Below are positions 24,301 to 37,100 of a DNA stretch of 64,000 nucleotides, piece by piece; positions within the stretch are counted from its first letter, which is position 1; the number at the start of each line of letters is the position of its first letter. The notes below the pieces were generated by a model that saw only the letters and a program-made list of their open reading frames with translations, did not search any database and was not told the origin of the DNA. Source of the DNA: Pratylenchus scribneri (Eukaryota; Nematoda; Chromadorea; Rhabditida; Pratylenchidae); the NCBI GenBank assembly GCA_030063045.1, contig JAQSEB010000145.1:868001-932000 (forward strand). Reading direction: 5' to 3'. A program made the position numbers and the translations under genes.

Positions 24301-27300
24301 AAAAATTTCCATGCATTTACTTGACCATCGTGATCACACTTCTTGGCAAACAATAATTGCAGAAAATAAAGCAAAAGTATTGAGTGATTGTAAAATTTCA
24401 CGTTGTGGACAAATTATATTGGCTGCATATATTGAAAACATTGCTGAGGTAAAATACTATATGTTTGAGAAATACATTTTTAAATTAAATTAACATACAT
24501 TATTAACTATAACTATAATATATTGTTGTTTTCATCCCATTTTGATTAGAGTCCGGAATTTCAGATTTTTCGGGTCCGGTTCCGGAATTTTTAAACCCTT
24601 CAGTAAATTTTGGGGGGTATGGAATGTTTTGCTGGATTAACTTTTTATTGAACCATTAGAATTGGCTGAAATTTTAACACAAAATGTTAGGAATAACAAA
24701 AAAAATGTTTTAAAAACACAAAATAACTTCTAAGAATATAAATATATTATTTGTAATTCAAATTTATATTTTTATTTCAAATTTTAAAATCAAAAATTTA
24801 TATTTGCATTGCATTTGCATAATTGTGGAATCGACCACATTTGCATTGCCCTTTGTCTATTGTGGAATTGAACTTTATTAACGGGTCAATATTTTTTGAT
24901 CACAAATTATTTCCTGGATAAATTTGGATGTAAACAAGAATATGAACCAATATTTCCTATCTTTCTAAATGTCAACATTCACAATCAAAATAGCAAATTG
25001 GACAAAATGAAGGCAGCTGATATCAGCAGATAAAGGCGCGCTGCTGATGTCTTGCATAGCATTCCAAATCGCCATTAAATTTTTTTGCTTAATTTATAAA
25101 CAAAAAATTTTAAGAACAAAAGACTTAACTTTAATAATTTATTAAAATAATTAAATTATATAGATTTATTAAAATTTTAGCTTAATTTGTATGCATTTTC
25201 ATCAAATGGTGCATTGTTGAAGCGTATAAATCCAGAAATGCTGTCCTATTCCGATATAAAAATTGGGTCGACATTTTGGATCCTACAAACACATTCATTC
25301 CTAAAGCCAAGGAAATATTTTTTGATCAACTTCAACTATGATTCTTCTTTAAACAATTTGGATTTTAATATTCAAATGCTACAGCATGAAGAAACAAATG
25401 AGTATGAATACGATTTATCGGAAAAATTTATTGAAATTCGTCATCAAATTGAAACAGATGACAAAAATGGATTGAACATGGTAAATACCACCTAAATTAA
25501 AATAAATTTTTTCAATTAAATGGCATAAAATATTCGAATCAGGATGAAGTAAAGAAAAGTAAAAAATTGTAATCGAAAAAAGGAAAAAATTAAAAGGAAT
25601 TTAAAATAGACAGAAAATTTTCATCGGAAAAATTATTTTGCAAAAAATTACATTTCAAGTAAAATTTATTGAAATTCAAAATTCGAAAATTATGTTAACA
25701 ATAAAATAATTGTCCATCGATCCTAATTTACTTTTAAAGAAAAATCAAGTTTTAAAAACGGAAAACACAATTTTCGTCCTCCCTTTCTCTGTCTAAATAA
25801 TTAGATATTTTTCTAAGCATTAATTTCATTTAAAATATTCAGAAAATTCCGATTATAATCATTTGCAATCGAAATTTGCAAAATTCGCCTCGCCCATGCA
25901 TTCTCTACGGCTATGGAGCATTCAATGAATTCTATTTGCATCCTTTCAAATATTATATTTTTTCATTATTGAAGAATTATAATGGAATATTTGCCGTCAC
26001 ATTTCCTAGAGGCGATGGGTAAAATTGACAATTTTAGAATTTTTATAATTTTAATTTCATTTATTATTATATTATAATTATAAAATTAAATAAAAGAAAC
26101 GCATTTGAAAAGATAAAAGTAAATTTTTCGACAATTCTAAATCTAAATTTCAGGAATAATAACAATCTTTCTAAAATCTGAGTAGAAAAATTTTTATTAA
26201 AGATTCCCGATTAATTTCCTTAAAAGTAAATTTTATCAGATTAAAGAAAATTCTTCCCAAAAATTTCATTCAAATCCATATATTAAAATAAACAATTTTT
26301 TAAATATATTATGTTCATAAAATTTAGTGTTAATGGACAACTATGGCGTGAAATGGGCCGATATGCTCAAAAACATCATAGTCTCAGTGATTTCAACAAA
26401 TCGGCTAAATTCTTAATCCAAAAGAATTATACTGACAATAAAAGGTTATTTTTATTATTAAATTAAAATTTTTCTTCCAAAAAAATTTAATTTTGACTTT
26501 AATCATTCTATATTATTTTTCTCTGATTAAAATACTCTTTTAATTAAAATTTTTAAATATAAAATTAAATATAAAAATTATATAGAATGATAAAATTGTA
26601 AATTTAAGATTAATTGCAATAGGCCGATCGTTTGGCGCATTTCTCGTTACTGCTTCAGCCACCATGGAGCCAAGCAATTATGCCGCTGTTGTTGGCATAG
26701 CTGGGCAAATTTTATAATTATTTATCAAAAAAATATATTAAATTATTTTCAGACGTTATGACCCAATATTGTATCCAGCAATTCATGAATTTGGCGACCC
26801 GAAAATTGAGGAGCACTTTCTAACATTGAAAAGGTTGAGTGAGATTGTAAATAAAATCGAATTTACCAAAAAAGGAATATAAAAAAGCTAAAATATAACT
26901 TTTAGTTTTTTCTACAACAATAAATTAAATAGCATTTGTAAGATTTGTAAAAACCATCGATGGCAAAATGAGGGTAAATTCAAATTCAAATCTTTAACAT
27001 AAGTTAATCATAAGCCAAGCCATAATTGATCGATTCGTTAAAGAATTTAGAGATCTATTGATTGAGTAAATGTACACGATTTATAGATATAGGATAAAAT
27101 ATACGAACCAACTTTTCTGACATTTTTTAGCAATTTTTGATAAATTTAAAAAACCTATTTTTCATTAAATTTCTCACGTATTTTTTCCAATACAGGATTT
27201 CACCTTACCAGAATATTACCAATTTTATAAATAAATCGGAAGAATTACCCCCATATATTTTTCTACTTTGCGGTTTAAATGATCAACAAATTCGTCTATC

Positions 27301-27466
27301 AAGTGCATTAAAATATGTGCTAGCATTGAATGAAGAATTTTCAAAAAGAAATTTACAAGAAAATTTGGCGATTACGAAAATAAATAATTTTGCACATTTA
27401 TCCGATTATGAAAATATTCTCCATTTTAATTTATTTATCCATTTTATTTTTCATAAATTTATTTAA
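21327..27466 (+). CDS. PREP: Divergent prolyl oligopeptidase (S9A), 13 exons
   Basis: Serine peptidase that cleaves after proline in short peptides. Exons 21327-21374, 21544-21773, 22229-22472, 22527-22661, 23428-23579, 23675-23900, 24206-24448, 25181-25480, 25843-26018, 26328-26444, 26609-26704, 26753-26833, 27196-27466 are all in phase and give 772 aa (usual length about 710). The N-terminus and blades of the propeller are weakly conserved (SWSPKDEGIFYM). The catalytic domain is clear: PCILYGYGAFN, VTFPRGDGVNGQLWREMG, nucleophile elbow GRSFGAF for the usual GGSNGG, LNDQQIR for the Asp loop, and FAHLSD for the His loop. The triad therefore seems present, but the Arg two residues after the Asp, which contacts substrate in pig POP, is Gln. 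The intron after 26704 begins GC. A trans-splice acceptor (TTATTTTAAG) is 2 nt before the ATG. No signal peptide is seen. Activity and specificity cannot be assumed. Confidence 0.88.
22759..23144. mobile_element. MULE-like MITE with 9-bp target duplication
   Basis: A 386-bp element in the fourth intron of the prolyl oligopeptidase gene. It is flanked by a 9-bp direct repeat AAATTTATG (22750-22758 and 23145-23153). Its ends are inverted: GACGGTTAGTGGC near the left, and its complement GCCACTAACCGTC near the right. A 9-bp duplication points to the Mutator superfamily. There is no ORF. Confidence 0.8.
24800..24890. repeat. Fragment of the TTGTGGAATCGACCACATT repeat
   Basis: The block with TTGTGGAATCGACCACATT and CCTTTGTCTATTGTGGAAT recurs at 28036-28095 and 39221-39272, where it abuts the hairpin MITE family. 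Here only the tail is present, in an intron of the prolyl oligopeptidase gene. Confidence 0.6.
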
Positions 27467-27777
27467 AACTTTGACAATTCATCAAATTCTACAATTTCAA
27501 ATTACCAAATTGTGGAATTTTATTCAGAAATTCCATTTTTATGAATTTTAAAAAGGAAAATTTTAAACTATTTTTCCATTTTTAATCTTTCAAAATATGG
27601 TAATTTTATTTGCGAAATATTCTTTTGTTTTATATAAAATTACTTTGAAATGTTTAAATAAAAGAATTAAGTTTTTAGCCCCAGCGATTCATCTCTTTTA
27701 TTTAAATTTCTGAATTAAATTTCTCTCTACACATTTATATTTTTTAGAAATTTTAAAAAACGTCCCTTGTTTAATAA

Positions 27778-28012
27778 CCGGCTTTAGACTATACAAACCT
27801 TATACATTTTGTAGATCTCATCGAGACGCATCGAATGGTATATAATTTGCCATGGTTTTGGCCAAAATTAAAGAGTTTAAAACCAAAGACTAAAAATGGT
27901 TCAAAACTCTTTAATATTTGGTCAAAACTTGATATTTTATAACCATTCGATGCGTCTCGATGAGATCTATAAAATGGTATAAGGTTTGTGGGGTCTAAAG
28001 CCGGTTTCTGAT
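27778..28012. mobile_element. Hairpin MITE, family with 38878-39242
   Basis: A single long inverted repeat of about 230 bp. Both arms contain ACAAACCTTATACATTTTG-like and GATCTCATCGAGACGCATCG words, with a small loop around 27895. There is no ORF. It follows the prolyl oligopeptidase gene. Confidence 0.8.
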
Positions 28013-28847
28013 TTATTAGAAGTCGAAAACGCTCACATTGACCCTATTGTGGAATTGACCACATTGGCACTGTCTTTTGTTTATTGTGGAATTGACCCCC
28101 GGAGCCCGGACGGATATCTCTATTGGCCCAATCAATTTCCCCTTTCTTTGCCCATTCATTTCACATTCATCCTTCTTCTTTTCACTTTCCCTTCACTCAT
28201 CTTCCCGTACTTTGGATTTCCCTTTCCATTCTCGATCCGGACCGCTTCCACATCTCCATTTATGTTGAATCACCCCGGCTTATTTAATCCAACTGTATCC
28301 TCGTTATTCTCGCCACTTTTACGTATTTGACTTCCAGCATCGCTTTTCCATCCACTACCATTTTCCTGTGGAAATATCTCAATCTCTACTCTACCATCAT
28401 TTGGGGAGAATTGGGCTTATTGTTAAGATCAAACGGGGCAATTTCATCAACAATTGAACGGACGCATCCATTCCCCCAGGCAATTTCGGCATCACATTCG
28501 CAAATTCCTTACCCCATCCTCAAACCCATTCCGCATAAGAAACATTCTACTTTGCCAAGTGGAATCGTTTATTAAATTGTTAATTAAATGTAATTATTAA
28601 TTACATTTCAAACCAAATTTGGAATAATTTTATTGTTTGTTCCAATTAAATTTTTAATAAATTAAAATTGCTTTTAATATTTTATTCAAAAATATTATTA
28701 TATGGTTTATAAAAACCAAAGTAGATATATTATAAAACTTTTTGCCATGGCATTAACAATGACAAATTTTTAACACTTTTTTTAGATAAATTCGGTACAA
28801 CGGGCTAAATTATATTTTTGTAAATATAAAAGCAGAACAGAACAAGG
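28013..28847. other. 5' flank of the GalNAc-transferase gene
   Basis: It begins with the TTGTGGAATTGACCACATT repeat tail, then a pyrimidine-rich stretch (about 28120-28570) with overlapping open frames that show no protein-like conservation or splice logic. The last 270 bp are AT-rich. I read it as promoter and leader, not as a gene. Confidence 0.45.
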
Positions 28848-31800
28848 ATGGCTTTCAAATTGTTTGGACGAAGACGTTCCTTTTTCTTTAAATTATTGCT
28901 AATAATTCCAACAATTTGGATTTTCTCAATGTTATTGTTGCATTTGCCTGACACAGTAAGTCGAGAATAATATCTGTTTTCTTAATGAACAAAAAAATAA
29001 GTCAAAAAATGACGAATATCCAGTCCATAGAGAAGAGAAAGTGGCTGTCCAACAAATTCAAGGGTAAAACATAATTTTTATTTTACACAAAAGTGTTGTA
29101 AGGTTTGGACCTCCCGTCATCATCAATCCACCTTCAGCCGAAGAAGTTGAACAAAAAGAAGTATAAACATTTTCATTATAAATTTAATTTATTGATTTTT
29201 TCAAAACCGCAGAAGCAAATATTCGACCAAGATTCGCCAATATACAGGAAAGGTGATCCAAATCAAGCTGGAGAAGGCGGAAAGGCATTTAAAATTGAAA
29301 GGGAGGTAAATATTATAAATTTATACGTTTTTTAATTATTTTATTCAGAAATTATCATCCGAAGAAAGGAAAAAATATGATGAAGGATTCCAAAAGAATG
29401 CATTCAATCAATATGCCAGCGATCAAATTTCAATTCATCGGTAATAAATAAATAAAAACAAATTAAAATAAATTGCTTTTCAGTACTTTGCCACCTGCTT
29501 CCGATGAAGAGTTTAAAATAAAATTCAATAAAAATCAATTATTATTTAAAGATGCAAAACAGAAAAATATGCTGAAAATTTGCCGGACACTTCTGTGGTT
29601 ATTTGTTTCCATAATGAGGCATGGTCCGTGCTATTGAGAACAGGTGAAATTAAAACAAAAATATAATAATAATAATTATTTTATCAGTGCATAGTGTGAT
29701 TGAAAGAACGCCGGAAAAATTGTTGAAAGAAATAATATTGGTTGATGATTTTTCGGATATGGAACATTTGAAGAAACAATTGAAGGAATATATGAGTCAA
29801 TTTCCAAAAGTTTTTTTTTTGATCACGAATCTTATTAAATTATCATCTTAAGGTGAAAATTATCCGATTGGACAAAAGAGAAGGCCTCATTCGTGCACGT
29901 TTACGCGGTACTTCAGGGTTCAGGCACAACTGGACGGGTCATCACATATTTGGACAGTCATTGTGAATGCACGGAAGGTAATTTTGCGAATATTTCATCA
30001 ATTTTTATTTAATTAAAGGTTGGATTGAACCATTGCTTGATCGAATTTACCGGAATTCTTCCACCGTTGTTTGCCCAGTGATTGATGTGATCGATTACAA
30101 TACATTTGAATATCACCGTCACAGCAGTATCTTTACAAATGTTGGAGGTAAATTAGTTTAGATAGAGTGAAAATATTCCCAATTATTCAAATTAAGGGTT
30201 TGATTGGTCATTGCAATTTAATTGGCATCGAATCCCTGAAAGGGACCGCAAAAACCGAAGGAATATTGACCCGGTTGCTTCACCAACAATGGTTTGTAAT
30301 ATGTTGGGTTAAACAAAATTCAATTTAATTAATTTTTAAGGCTGGTGGTCTCTTCTCTATTGATCGAGAGGTAAAAATTTATTTTCTAAATTTAATTTAT
30401 TTTTAGTATTTCGAGAAATTGGGTTCATATGATCCTGGATTTGATATTTGGGGAGGCGAAAATTTGGAATTGTCATTCAAAGTTTGAATCATTTTTTAAT
30501 TATTAAATTGCTATTTTATTTTTAGATTTGGATGTGTGGTGGAAAACTGGAAATTGTACCCTGTTCCCATGTTGGACACATTTTCCGAAAACGTTCACCC
30601 TACAAATGGAGAGCGGGCGTCGATGTTTTGAAAAGGAATTCAATTCGTCTTGCCGAAGTTTGGTTGGATGAATATAAGCAATATTATTATGAGAGGATAA
30701 ACAATCAATTGGGGGATTTTGGCGATATTTCGGCCAGAAAACAATTAAGAGAGGTCATTTTTATATAAATTGCATTTTGGAAAAAATTGCTATAATAAAT
30801 GAAAAAAAAAATTAAAATTTAAAACTAAAATAACTCCGGAAAACGCAAATCTCTCCAGAACAACCGGAAAAATTTTCTGAAAAAGCCAAAAATTATTTTC
30901 AAAAATTAATATAAATCCACATTTTCCAGAGATTGCATTGCAAACCGTTCAAATGGTATTTGGATACAATCTTCCCTGAATTATTCGTTCCAGGTGATTC
31001 AATTGCCAAAGGAGAGGTATGTAATCATTTATAAAATTTGTTTAGCTTTAACACTTTTTTCGCTAGTTCTTCTCCTATAGTACATTAAAAATCGTCCTTG
31101 GTTCACTAAAAATTAAAATTTTCTGCCATTTTCACAAATTAATTCTTTTATTTTCCCACATTTCCCAGGGTGGTTTAATGGTTTGACCTTTTGCTATGAA
31201 AAAGATTTGGAAAAATGTGTCATTTTTAAAAAGTTTAAAATTCGAAAAAAAATCGTTTAAAAAAATTTATTCTATATATTTTTTCATTGTTTTCATTGTA
31301 TTATTGAGTAATTCAGGATTGCTAAAAATGGCTACGAAGCGAAAAATTTTATAAAAAATAGCCGAAAAGAAAAATTTTATTCAAAAATGACCGATAGCGA
31401 AAAATTAGACCTTAAAATTGCTGCGCAGAGAAAAATGTTTTGCAAAAATGGCCGCGAAGAGAGAAAATTTGTCAAAATTGCCAAGATTTTAAAAATATTG
31501 CAAAATGTGGGGAAAGTCGAAAATGTGGGAAAATGTGACGAGATGGCCGAAAATGTGGCAAAAGACACATTTATGTGGGATTTAAACCACCTTGCCATTT
31601 CCACTTCCATTCTCGATCAGAAATTGCGCACCAATAAGTCCCCCGGTGTCTTGGACTGTCCCGTAGGAAAACATGAGAAGAATAAACCAAATTGACTTGT
31701 GGCCCTGCCATAAACCAGGGTGGAAATCAAGTAAGCACCACTTATTTTACAGATTCGGAATGGATTCATATCATCCGAAGAGGGTCGACCATTTCAGTCA

Positions 31801-32667
31801 TGTGTAGATTCTCCTGTTGGGAAAGAACACAACAATAAGCCGGTTGTACCGTATCCTTGCCATTTGTACGTTTATTCCAATATTTTATTTTTAATTATTT
31901 TCCATTTTTAGGCAAGGCGGGAATCAGGTAAAAAAAGGTTGCTTGATTGTTGAAAGCAGCGAGGTTTTTGGTTGACCCAATTTTAAAAAAGCTTGGAATT
32001 GAGTGGGAATAATTTTGATGGTTTTAATTTGGTGAAGTAGCCGTATGGCAGCAATAATTTATAAAATGAATTTTTGGAAAAATTTAATTTCCAAAAACAT
32101 AGCAACAAAAATTGTTATATCCGAAACATGGGAGGTAGTTCAAAATTATGCATTGATTGGTCAAACCGTGGAAAATATATTATTGGTTCCATGGTAAAGG
32201 GGGAAATCAGGTCTAAAAAATTTTGGTTTTTGGACTTAGGAATTTTGGAAATTATTTAAAATATTAAATTTACACTTTTTTTAGTATTGGATGCTTTCGA
32301 AAAACGGTGAAATTCGACGGGACGAATCATGCATTGATTATGCCGGAAAAGATGTCATGATTTTGCCATGTCATTCTCAAGTCAATTAATTTAATTTTAA
32401 TTATTACTAAAAATAATTTGGACAGAAAGGAAATCAAGAATGGCGATACGAGCACAACGTAAAATTGAAATGATTAAATTAAATGAATATAAACTCTAAA
32501 AACAGATTCATCAATTGTTGCATACAATCTCGGGGAAATGCCTGGAAATGAGCAAAGATGGATCGAAATTGTCAATGGAAGTCTGTGACCCCACAAATGT
32601 GTACCAACAGTGGACATTCAAAGAATACAACGAGACTAAAGCCCGTGAATATAAAATGATACTTTGA
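28848..32667 (+). CDS. Polypeptide N-acetylgalactosaminyltransferase with a frameshift
   Basis: Golgi type II membrane enzyme that starts mucin-type O-glycosylation. Exons: 28848-28955, 29024-29046, 29103-29160, 29213-29305, 29349-29440, 29484-29510, 29552-29643, 29688-29809, 29853-29977, 30019-30147, 30197-30291, 30341-30370, 30407-30481, 30526-30753, 30930-31016, 31753-31865, 31912-31927, 32285-32380, 32426-32458, 32506-32667; about 598 aa if one lesion is ignored. Domains: cytoplasmic tail FGRRRS and a membrane anchor; GT-A core with [16 protein letters not shown], the metal-binding D-S-H in [11 protein letters not shown], and [13 protein letters not shown]; then a ricin-type lectin with GNQYW, GNQEW and QQWTF. 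Exon 29853-29977 carries a tandem 7-bp duplication (29912-29925) that shifts the frame just before D-S-H. The donor of exon 2 (CT|GTCCAA) is chosen by phase and is the weakest junction. The closest relative I recall is the nematode GLY-5 type. Confidence 0.88.
31621..31730 (+). pseudogene. Decayed alternative lectin exon A'
   Basis: It sits just before lectin exon 31753-31865. Behind the acceptor TCTCGATCAG it reads [14 protein letters not shown], parallel to [11 protein letters not shown] of the live exon, and then hits a TGA. Out of frame it goes on to CCCTGCCAT and GGTGGAAATCAA with a donor AA|GTAAGC, matching the C-H..GGNQ end. At least two small indels break it. It is probably a former mutually exclusive exon. 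Confidence 0.65.
32133..32210 (+). pseudogene. Decayed alternative lectin exon B'
   Basis: It precedes lectin exon 32285-32380 and reads [15 protein letters not shown], parallel to [14 protein letters not shown] of the live exon. The end CATGGTAAAGGGGGAAATCA encodes H-G-K-G-G-N-Q only in another frame, followed by a donor CAG|GTCTAA. One or more indels separate the two frames. Confidence 0.55.
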
Positions 32668-34156
32668 TTCGACATTCGATTTTAATTTGTGCCCCACAAA
32701 AATTGCATTTATCAAATTGCCTCAAGCAAAATTAATTCCGGTTTCATTTCATTTTGAACAAATCACTTTTTGGGTGGAAAAAGTTGAAACTATAAACATT
32801 GTTCCCGAACTTTCTGCTCCACCCAATTTTTCCTTATCATTTTTATCAATCATCGGCATCAGCAAGGAATAATGGAGGACAACTGGATAGGGGGTTCTCC
32901 GCCCTTTCCCCCAATTCCCGTACATTTTCATCAAAAATTCAACCATTTTTCTCCCAAATTCCCATTAGCCAATAATCATCCATTCATCATTTTTAATTCA
33001 TTTGACCCTCAAAAATTGAGTACATTTGGTGCAGTTCCCCTCCTCATGTGTCCATTTATAACCAAAAAAGTCCTCATTTTGTACTAATTTTTGGGTACTT
33101 TTTTGGGTCCGTCTCATTCTTTAAGAATAATAAATTTATCGGCGCCCGCCATTTTATCGACCGAAATCGTATTTTTGGCCAATCAAGGGGGCGTCTGGCC
33201 CATCAATAAACAATGCAAAAAATTTTGGTTTTGTTGTTTTCATTTTTTTGGTGATTTATTGTTTATGAGAGAATCATTTTAAAGAAAATTTTTATGGGAA
33301 GTATTATTAATTTACAAAAAAAAACTTTCTATCAAAAATCGGCTTTTTATGCCAAAAATCTTGACCATATCAAACTTCTTAAATTTTCTTTTCCGGCTCT
33401 AAGCCTACCCTAAATTATCTAAACATAAAGCAAAACTCGTACAATTTAGTTATGGCCAAGTTAATATGGCTCAAAAATATTTTTACAAATTAATATTTTA
33501 TTTCGTTTTTCAAATTATTGAAAATATTTCAATCATTTTTAATAATAAAAACAAAATAAAATAATAAATTTTGAATATAATTTTTCTTACTTTATGGACC
33601 AATAAACATGTGGATGATGTTAATATTTGGAATTTGGACCTAGAATTCAATAAATATTAATTACCCCCACAAAAAAAGCAACAAAAATGGCCATAAATCC
33701 CAATAATTTTACATTTATTCTGAACCAGCAAAAATTATTGAATAAAAGAGCCAAATAAAAAGATAAGAATTTTGTGCATTTCATAGCTAAATGCTAATAA
33801 ATTGGCCTACTTGGCATTATGCAAAAAAAGGCAAACGAGAAAAAATCACTGTTTATCGGTTGATTTTTGATTTATTAATGGACGAATCCTAAAAATTATC
33901 TCCGCCATAAAAATGATTCAAAAATTATTGGCTGCACGCAAAATCATGAGAATTCCCTATTTTTTGTCCAGACATCATACATTCATCCAAACCCAAAATT
34001 ACCCCATTTTTTCTTGCATTTTGCGGGCTCCACCAATTATCAAGAAATTATTAAATATTTATCAGTCAATTTCATATATTAATCATTTATAAATTTTTAT
34101 AGCTTTTTTAATACATTTTATGTTGCCGGTGAAAAAATTGTTGCAAAATTTTCGAA
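32668..34156. other. Intergenic region
   Basis: 3' flank of the GalNAc-transferase gene and upstream region of the first sugar transporter. AT-rich; several open frames of about 60 codons (32687-33282) lack coding character and family resemblance. I see no RNA gene or clear repeat. Confidence 0.5.
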
Positions 34157-37100
34157 ATGTTCCATCCAATTTATTATATTTCTGTGTTGACTGTTTGCCT
34201 TGGCGCCAGCACACAATTTTACAGCTTTGGCATAATTAATCCGGAACAGGGTAAATAAATAGGGCAATAAAAATTGAATATTAATAATTAAATAAAATTA
34301 GAAATTATAATTTATTCTTTTTTATGAAACAATTCTGATTTTCATTCCGGAAACAATTCTGATTTTCATTCCGGAAACAATTCTGATTTTCATTCCGGAA
34401 ACAATTCTGATTTTAATTCCGGAAACAATTCTGATTTTCATTCCGGAAACAATTCTGATTTTCATTCCGGAAACAATTCTGATTTTAATTCCGGAAACAA
34501 TTCTGATTTTCATTCCGGAAACAATTCTGATTTTAATTCCGGAAACAATTCTGATTTTAATTCCGGAAACAATTCTGATTTTAATTCCGGAAACAATTCT
34601 GATTTTAATTCCGGAAACAATTCTGATTTTCATTCCGGAAACAATTCTGATTTTCATTCCGGAAACAATTCTGATTTTAATTCCGGAAACAATTCTGATT
34701 TTAATTCCGGAAACAATTCTGATTTTCATTCCGGAAACAATTCTGATTTTCATTCCGGAAACAATTCTGATTTTAATTCCGGAAACAATTCTGATTTTCA
34801 TTCCGGAAACAATTCTGATTTTCATTCCGGAAACAATTCTGATTTTCATTCCGGAAACAATTCTGATTTTCATTCCGGAAACAATTCTGATTTTCATTCC
34901 GGAAACAATTCTGATTTTCATTCCGGAAACAATTTTGATTTTAATTCCGGAAAGAATTCTGATTTTAATTCCGGGAAGAATTCTGATTTTCATTCCGGAA
35001 ACAATTCTGATTTTCATTCCGGAAACAATTCTGATTTTAATTCCGGAAACAATTCTGATTTTCATTCCGGAAACAATTCTGATTTTAATTCCGGAAACAA
35101 TTCTGATTTTCATTCCGGAAACAATTCTGATTTTAATTCCGGAAACAATTCTGATTTTCATTCCGGAAACAATTCTGATTTTCATTCCGGAAACAATTCT
35201 GATTTTAATTCCGGAAACAATTCTGATTTTCATTCCGGAAACAATTCTGATTTTAATTCCGGAAACAATTCTGATTTTAATTCCGGAAACAATTCTGATT
35301 TTAATTCCGGAAACAATTCTGATTTTAATTCCGGAAACAATTCTGATTTTCATTCCGGAAACAATTCTGATTTTCATTCCGGAAACAATTCTGATTTTAA
35401 TTCCGGAAACAATTCTGATTTTAATTCCGGAAACAATTCTGATTTTCATTCCGGAAACAATTCTGATTTTCATTCCGGAAACAATTCTGATTTTAATTCC
35501 GGAAACAATTCTGATTTTCATTCCGGAAACAATTCTGATTTTAATTCCGGAAACAATTCTGATTTTAATTCCGGAAACAATTCTGATTTTAATTCCGGAA
35601 ACAATTCTGATTTTCATTCCGGAAACTATTCTGATTTTCATTCCGGAAAGAATCCGATTTTAATTCAATGCATTTTTTCCACTGTTAAAATTTATTTCAA
35701 AAAATTAATGGATTTTTTTTGGATTTTATTGATTAAAAATTGACTAAAATTATGAAAATTTCCCTTTGGAATTAAAATTACTTTATCAGAAGAATTTCTC
35801 TGAAGATTGAATAAAATAAATCAACTCATATTTTATATTCACATGAAATTCACCGTCATTTTTAATGAAATTAATTTCAGAACTGCTAACGGCCTGGATT
35901 AACCAAACATATATCAACAGGACGGGTGCAGGCATGAATTTGACGGCGATGAATGTTTTCTGGTCATTTGTTGTTTCCAGCATTGCAGTTGGTGCAATTG
36001 TTGGCGCTCTTCTAGTGCGGTGAGGAAACAAAAATTTCAAAAATTTTTATAAAAAATTTCAACGATATTTGGTTATTGGATAGTTTAATTACTAAATCAA
36101 TTTTCTAATGAATATTAGCTTTTATTTTATCAAATTTGATAACTATGTATGATTGGGATGAATTGATTAGTGAAAGAATTGGTGAATTTTAATAGAAATT
36201 GACAAAAAGTTTTGACAAATAAAGAATGAAAAATAGGCCAGAATCAGGCAGTTTTTGTCTTTTGTCCATTTTCCATTCCATAACTTCTTGATCTGCTATA
36301 TTCTCTTTAATTTCCTTTCTATTTTTTGACATCTAATTTATTTCAACATGGCAAAATTTTCTCATAAATGCTTAAAATCTTAAATTTTCTCATCTCATTA
36401 TAATAGAGAAAAATCCACAAAAATAGATTTATTTGTTTATGACATCATTCACTAATAAGAATATAAATTTGGTAAATTTATATATTTATTCACATGATCC
36501 AAGAGTTGAATTTGGATGAAATAATTTTTTCGGAGTTCATTCACTTTCATTTTGGACTAACGATTTCGTTGACATGGCCAATCTAAGTAAACCAAATTTG
36601 CCTCCAACCCTCTGTTTCAATGCTAAAAAGCCAAACCCCAACCCTTTTCACCCAAAATTAATGAGGAGAATGGCCAGAAGGAAGCCACCAACAATAAATT
36701 GCCTTAAAATAATCTAATTCAATTTTTTATGTCTTTCATCAATTCCACCATATCCCATGATAATCATTTATTATTGATGCCCTTTTTTTTATTCTTCATT
36801 TTTGCTCATATTTGCTTGATGCTTTCTTCTCCTCCTTATGATTCCGCACACACGCAAAATGTTGATTTGATTGTGGAAAAATGATAAGCAAAAATACATG
36901 AAAAAATATCGAAAGAGTCTTTTGGGGGCAAATTTCACTTTTTGATGATGAGGAGACACATTTTCGACTGGACTAAATTATTGGTTTTTATTTTGTAAGG
37001 AATTGATTTTGAGGGAATTATTTTTTGGAATTTACAAATAAATTAACAAAAAAGAAAGAAAAATTTTGATCCAAATTTTGCGCATTGGCCAATATCACAT

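Noticed and set aside
28013..28600. Overlapping plus-strand ORFs of 63-114 codons
   Set aside because: They span the repeat tail and a pyrimidine-rich leader, with no splice-phase consistency or conserved motifs.
34322..35650. 439-codon minus-strand and 242-codon plus-strand ORFs
   Set aside because: They exist only because the 24-bp satellite unit is a multiple of three and lacks stops. The array lies inside a well-defined transporter intron.
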